Below are positions 60,590 to 64,000 of a stretch of 64,000 nucleotides of DNA, one piece after another. Below the pieces are notes generated by a model, which was not told the origin of the DNA, did no database searches, and worked only from the letters and a program-made list of their open reading frames with translations. Positions within the stretch are counted from its first letter, which is position 1. Each line of letters starts with the position of its first letter. Where the stretch lies: positions 1,869,501-1,933,500 of the forward strand of contig NZ_RCHV01000002.1 in the NCBI RefSeq assembly GCF_003665095.1, read 5' to 3'. The translations under genes were made by a program, and so were the position numbers. This stretch comes from Streptomyces sp. Z26. Its GTDB lineage: Bacteria > Actinomycetota > Actinomycetes > Streptomycetales > Streptomycetaceae.

Positions 60590-63497
60590 CCCTGCGGCTC
60601 CCTTCCTTGTCGTAGAAGACCGGTTCGGTGACCTCGGCGGCCACGAGCCGGTCGCCGAGCGGCACGTGCACGGTGCCGCCGATCCGGTCCTGCCCGCCGC
60701 GTACCAGCGCGAGCGCGAAGGTGCGGCCGAGTGCGGCACTGCGGTAGCTGGAGGTGACGTGCCCGAGCGACGGCACCGGCTTCGGGCCCGCCGGGTCGGT
60801 GCCGGGCGCCGTGACGTGCCCGCCCTCGGGAAGCAGCTCGGCGGTGTCGCGGGGCAGCAGCCCGACGAGGTGCTTGCGGTCCGTACGGGCGGTGTCGGCC
60901 CGCGCGTACGAGCGCCTGCCGATGAAGTCCTTCCGCTTGGACACCACCCAGTCCATGCCGAGGTCCTGCGGGGTGACGGTGCCGTCGGTGTCCTGGCCGA
61001 CGATCACGTACCCCTTCTCGGCGCGCAGCACGTGCATCGTCTCCGTGCCGTACGGCGTGATGCCCTCGTCCGCGCCCGCCGCCATGACGGCCTCCCACAG
61101 GGCGAGGCCGTGCCAGGCGGGGACGTAGACCTCGAAGGCGAGTTCGCCGGAGAAGCTGATCCTCGCGACGCGGGCCGGGAGCCCCGCCACCTCGGCGTCC
61201 CGCCACGCCATGAACGGGAAGTCGTCGTTGTCCAGGGCGAGTTCGGGCGCCAGCCGGGACATGACCGTACGGGAGCGGGGGCCGACCACGGCCACGCCGG
61301 ACCACTGCTCGGTGACGGACGTGCAGAACACCCGCAGTTCGGGCCACTCCGTCTGGAGCCACTCCTCCAGCCAGTCCAGGACGCCCGCCGCGTTGCCGGT
61401 GGTGGTGCTCAGCTGGAAGCGGTCCTCGGCCAGGCGCATGGTCACGCCGTCGTCGAAGACCATGCCGTCGGCCGTGCACATCAGGCCGTAACGGCTGGAG
61501 CCGACACGGAGCTTGGCGAACGCGTTGGTGTAGACGCGGTTCAGGAACTCGCCCGCGTCCGGACCCTGGATGTCGATCTTCCCGAGGGTGGACACGTCCA
61601 TCGCCGCGACGCCCGCACGGGCCGCGCGGCACTCGCGGTCCACGGCGGCGGCCATGTCCTCGCCGGGCAGCGGGTAGTAGCGGGGCCGCTTCCACTGGCC
61701 GACGTCCTCGAACACGGCGCCGCGCGCGACGTGCCAGCCGTGCATCGGCGTCGTACGCACCGGCTCGTGCAGCCGCCCGCGCGCGCGGCCCGCGAGCAGC
61801 GCGAAGGGGACGGAGGTGTACGGCGGCCGGTGCGTCGTCGTGCCCAGCTCCGCCAGCGGCACGCCCAGCACGCCCGCGGTGGCCGCGGCGGCGGTGACGC
61901 CGGAGGTGCGGCCCTGGTCGTGGGCGGTGCCGATGGTGGTGTAGCGCTTCACGTGCTCGACGGAGCGCATGCCGCCGCCGACAGCCCGTTCGATGTCGGC
62001 GAGGGTCGCGTCCCGTTGCAGGTCCACGTAGTGCGCGGCCGGGTCGCCGAGGTCCGTACGCGTGGGCAGCGGCCACAGCGGCGGCTCCGGCTCCGGCTCC
62101 CACGCGCCGGGCGGGCGGGGCGACTGGCCCGCGGTCAGGCCCAGTTCGGCGGCGGCGTCGGCACCGGCGGCGGCGCCGTCCGCGAGGCAGTCGCGGAGGC
62201 GTACGAGACCGCGCGCGGCCCCGACGACGCGGCGCGGCGGGCCACCGGGGGTCCCACCGGCGGTGGGGTCCTCGGGGACGTGGCAGCACAGCCGCTCGTC
62301 GTAGCGCGTACGGCCACCGGCCTGGGTGTGCAGCTGCACGGCCGGGTTCCAGCCGCCGCTGACCAGCAGCAGGTCGCAGTCGACGGCCTCGGGGTCACCC
62401 GCCGTGCCGCCCGTGCCCGCCGTACCGCCCGCTTCGCGCGGCGCCAGCAGCGCCGCCGTGACGGCGCCGTCCGGGCCGCCGCGGCTGCCGACGACGACCT
62501 GTCCGGCCACCACCTCGATGCCCCGGTCCGCGCAGAGCGCCGCCCAGTACGCGGGCACGCGGTCGCGGGCCTCCGCGACACGGGCGATCTCCAGCCCGGC
62601 GTCGGCGAGTTCGAGGGCGGCGGGGTACGCGCTGTCGTTGTTCACGGCGAGCACGGCGCGGCTGCCGGGCAGCGTCCCGTACCGGTTGGCGTACGTACGG
62701 GCCGCGCCCGCCAGCATCACGCCCGGCCGGTCGTTGTCCGCGAACAGCAGCGGCCGTTCGTGCGCACCCGTGGCGAACACGACGCGGCGCGCGCGGATCT
62801 GCCACAGGCGGCCACCGCCGCCGGAGGCGGGCGGCTGCCGTTCGGCGGCGACCACGTAGTTGTGGTCGTAGCAGCCGAGGGCGGTGGTGCGGGTGAGGAC
62901 GGTGGTCTCGGCGCGGGCGGCGAGTTCGGCGGCGGTGCGCCGTACCCACTCCCCCGCGGGCCGGTCGGCGACGCGCTCGCGGGTGCCGAGGAGGCTGCCG
63001 CCCAGCTCCGGCTGGTCGTCGAGGAGCACGACGCGGGCCCCCGTGGCCGCCGCCGCGCGCGCGGCGGTGAGCCCGGCCGGACCGGCGCCGACGACGAGCA
63101 CGTCGCAGTGCGCGTGCGTGGCGTCGTGCCGCCCGTGGTCACCCGGGTCGTCGGGGTCCAGCCGCCCCTTGCCGCGCAGGGACACGGCGCACAGCCCGTC
63201 GTACAGCTCGACCGCCGTGGCCTGCGCCATCGGCTCGGCCGGGTGCCCCGGCCCGTCGGGGCCGGGCGCGCGGGGGCTCAGCCCGACCAGGGCGTTGGGC
63301 TCGTCGACGCCCGCCGCGTACACGCCGCGCGGGCGGCCGTGGGCGAGGCTGGCCGCGACGACGCGGACGCCGTTGGCGAGGAGGGCGGAGGCGAGGGTGT
63401 CGCCCGCGTAGCCGGTGTACGGGGTGCCGTCGAAGGTGAACGTGAGCGGGCGGGCGCGGTCGACGCGACCGGCGTCTGGGGTGCGGCGGGCGTTCAC
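60582..63497 (-). CDS. soxA: Sarcosine oxidase alpha subunit
   Basis: A 971-residue subunit in the usual order. An N-terminal ferredoxin-like lobe (PLTFTFDGTPYTGYAGDTLA) is followed by an NAD-binding Rossmann half (DVLVVGAGPAGLTAARAAAA, then FATGAHERPLLFADNDRPG). A C-terminal GcvT/aminomethyltransferase domain binds tetrahydrofolate (AAMDVSTLGKIDIQGPDAG, RISFSGELAFEVYVPA). With SoxB, SoxD and SoxG it oxidises sarcosine to glycine, hydrogen peroxide and 5,10-methylene-THF (or formaldehyde). GTG 63497 overlaps the soxD stop (GTGA). Confidence 0.94.
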   Translation of the reverse strand: MNARRTPDAGRVDRARPLTFTFDGTPYTGYAGDTLASALLANGVRVVAASLAHGRPRGVYAAGVDEPNALVGLSPRAPGPDGPGHPAEPMAQATAVELYDGLCAVSLRGKGRLDPDDPGDHGRHDATHAHCDVLVVGAGPAGLTAARAAAATGARVVLLDDQPELGGSLLGTRERVADRPAGEWVRRTAAELAARAETTVLTRTTALGCYDHNYVVAAERQPPASGGGGRLWQIRARRVVFATGAHERPLLFADNDRPGVMLAGAARTYANRYGTLPGSRAVLAVNNDSAYPAALELADAGLEIARVAEARDRVPAYWAALCADRGIEVVAGQVVVGSRGGPDGAVTAALLAPREAGGTAGTGGTAGDPEAVDCDLLLVSGGWNPAVQLHTQAGGRTRYDERLCCHVPEDPTAGGTPGGPPRRVVGAARGLVRLRDCLADGAAAGADAAAELGLTAGQSPRPPGAWEPEPEPPLWPLPTRTDLGDPAAHYVDLQRDATLADIERAVGGGMRSVEHVKRYTTIGTAHDQGRTSGVTAAAATAGVLGVPLAELGTTTHRPPYTSVPFALLAGRARGRLHEPVRTTPMHGWHVARGAVFEDVGQWKRPRYYPLPGEDMAAAVDRECRAARAGVAAMDVSTLGKIDIQGPDAGEFLNRVYTNAFAKLRVGSSRYGLMCTADGMVFDDGVTMRLAEDRFQLSTTTGNAAGVLDWLEEWLQTEWPELRVFCTSVTEQWSGVAVVGPRSRTVMSRLAPELALDNDDFPFMAWRDAEVAGLPARVARISFSGELAFEVYVPAWHGLALWEAVMAAGADEGITPYGTETMHVLRAEKGYVIVGQDTDGTVTPQDLGMDWVVSKRKDFIGRRSYARADTARTDRKHLVGLLPRDTAELLPEGGHVTAPGTDPAGPKPVPSLGHVTSSYRSAALGRTFALALVRGGQDRIGGTVHVPLGDRLVAAEVTEPVFYDKEGSRRDG

Positions 63498-63793
63498 GGG
63501 GCGACCACCGTTCCGGCGGGGGCAGGCGCGGCGGGGGCGGGGGTCGCGGGCGCGGGGCGTACCTCGTGCGTGACGGTGTGCCGGACGACGTCGAACCAGC
63601 GGCGGCAGCCCGCCGCGTGGCTCCACCGCTCGGTGAACCAGCCCTTCGGGTTGTCCCGCAGGAAGAGGTAGGCGCCCCACTCCTCGTCGCTGAGCGCGTC
63701 GGGGTCCGCCGGGTGGGCGAGGTGCGCCTGACCGCCGTAGTGGAACTCCACTTCGTCCCGGTCACCGCACCACGGGCAGGGAATCAGCTGCAT
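63494..63793 (-). CDS. soxD: Sarcosine oxidase delta subunit
   Basis: A 99-residue zinc protein. The four ligands known from sarcosine oxidase delta are all present: Cys6 and Cys9 (CPWCG), His59 and Cys63 (WSHAAGC). Other family marks are EEWGAYLFLRDNPKGWFTER and WFDVVRHTVTHEV. The C-terminal 20 residues are Ala/Pro/Thr-rich. ATG 63793 has GGAG 6 bases upstream. The 109-bp gap to soxB holds short GTACGG and GTGCAG repeats. Confidence 0.95.
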   Translation of the reverse strand: MQLIPCPWCGDRDEVEFHYGGQAHLAHPADPDALSDEEWGAYLFLRDNPKGWFTERWSHAAGCRRWFDVVRHTVTHEVRPAPATPAPAAPAPAGTVVAP

Positions 63794-63902
63794 GGTGTCT
63801 CCAGTGCTCGTCCGTGTGCAGTGCAGTGCTGTTCGGTGCAGTACGGAGCGGTTCGGTACGGAGCCGCGCCGGTACGGGGTACGGGTGCGGGGGTACGGAG
63901 CG

Positions 63903-64000
63903 TCAGTGCGCCACGGCCGCCGCGCCGTGCTCGTCGATGAGCGCGCCGGTGGTGAAGCGCTCCAGCGTGTACGCCTCGTTGAGCGGGTGCGGCCGGTCGT
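63903..64000 (-). CDS. soxB: Sarcosine oxidase beta subunit, C-terminal end (partial)
   Basis: The last 32 codons of a leftward gene cut by the window edge. They read [15 protein letters not shown], then [16 protein letters not shown] and a TGA at 63905-63903, the typical SoxB ending with its LERF.TG.LIDE motif. SoxB carries covalent FMN and FAD and does the amine oxidation. It is the most upstream sox gene seen; the operon promoter lies outside the window. Confidence 0.9.
   Translation of the reverse strand, partial: DRPHPLNEAYTLERFTTGALIDEHGAAAVAH

Noticed and set aside
60093..63671. 1192-codon rightward open frame
   Set aside because: Antisense shadow of soxA and soxG, whose motifs are unambiguous.
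63794..63902. Possible riboswitch (for example glycine) between soxB and soxD
   Set aside because: The gap consists mainly of short GTACGG and GTGCAG repeats and shows no recognisable riboswitch core.

Overview
The window is very G+C-rich DNA from a high-GC actinomycete, almost certainly Streptomyces or a close relative. The evidence is: codon third positions nearly all G or C, frequent GTG starts, chains of ATGA/GTGA overlaps, several leaderless-looking genes, no TTA codon seen in any called gene, a mycothiol-dependent formaldehyde dehydrogenase (mycothiol is actinobacterial), and Streptomyces-typical families (DUF5954, DUF6461, DUF3500, SigE/ECF41-like promoters, a sugar ABC importer without its own ATPase). 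No rRNA, tRNA, CRISPR array, insertion sequence or prophage was seen. The window reads as chromosomal accessory and catabolic DNA.

Layout. 1-753: gene debris, namely a 3' end of an unknown gene, a HemB-like remnant and a GNAT acetyltransferase remnant, the last two each broken by one missing G. 874-1779: a quinone-reductase-like gene behind a MerR-type promoter. 1826-15386: a divergent carbohydrate locus. Leftward are an epimerase, a DapA-like aldolase, a secreted PL14-like lyase, a GH20 glycosidase, a GNAT-like acyltransferase and an unknown gene. Rightward are a GntR/LacI-type regulator, a Gfo/Idh/MocA oxidoreductase, a TIM-barrel isomerase and an ABC importer. A perfect 11-bp inverted repeat lies between the two arms. 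15484-21606: a flavin monooxygenase, an AhpD-like protein with an ECF41-type promoter, a LysR regulator, DUF5954, an unknown gene and a nitroreductase preceded by a 24-codon leader peptide. 21973-29248: a secreted subtilase, then a 30-codon leader ORF with mutually exclusive hairpins in front of a peptide ABC importer whose two ATPases are fused. 29276-33453: TetR/YcaC-like and MBL/TetR divergent pairs with visible operators, an SDR remnant and a DJ-1/PfpI protein. 33500-39437: an FtsX-type ABC exporter divergent from a two-component system, with a 16-bp palindrome between them. 39551-49647: single metabolic genes and divergent regulator-enzyme pairs (AKR/TetR, NmrA-like/HxlR, MDR/TetR). 49695-54191: a secreted beta-helix glycanase (GH87-like), YnfA, an internally deleted MerR and a P450. 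54219-64000: a leftward operon for glycine betaine catabolism.

How the genes work together. The right end is the clearest pathway: a Rieske betaine demethylase, a dimethylglycine oxidase and heterotetrameric sarcosine oxidase (SoxBDAG) strip methyl groups down to glycine. S-(hydroxymethyl)mycothiol dehydrogenase and a coupled metallo-beta-lactamase-fold hydrolase sit inside the same operon and would dispose of the formaldehyde released. The carbohydrate locus has import, polymer cleavage, intracellular glycosidase, redox, isomerase and aldolase steps under one regulator; its substrate is not known. The peptide importer appears to be controlled by attenuation from a translated leader, and the nitroreductase by a second, different leader peptide.
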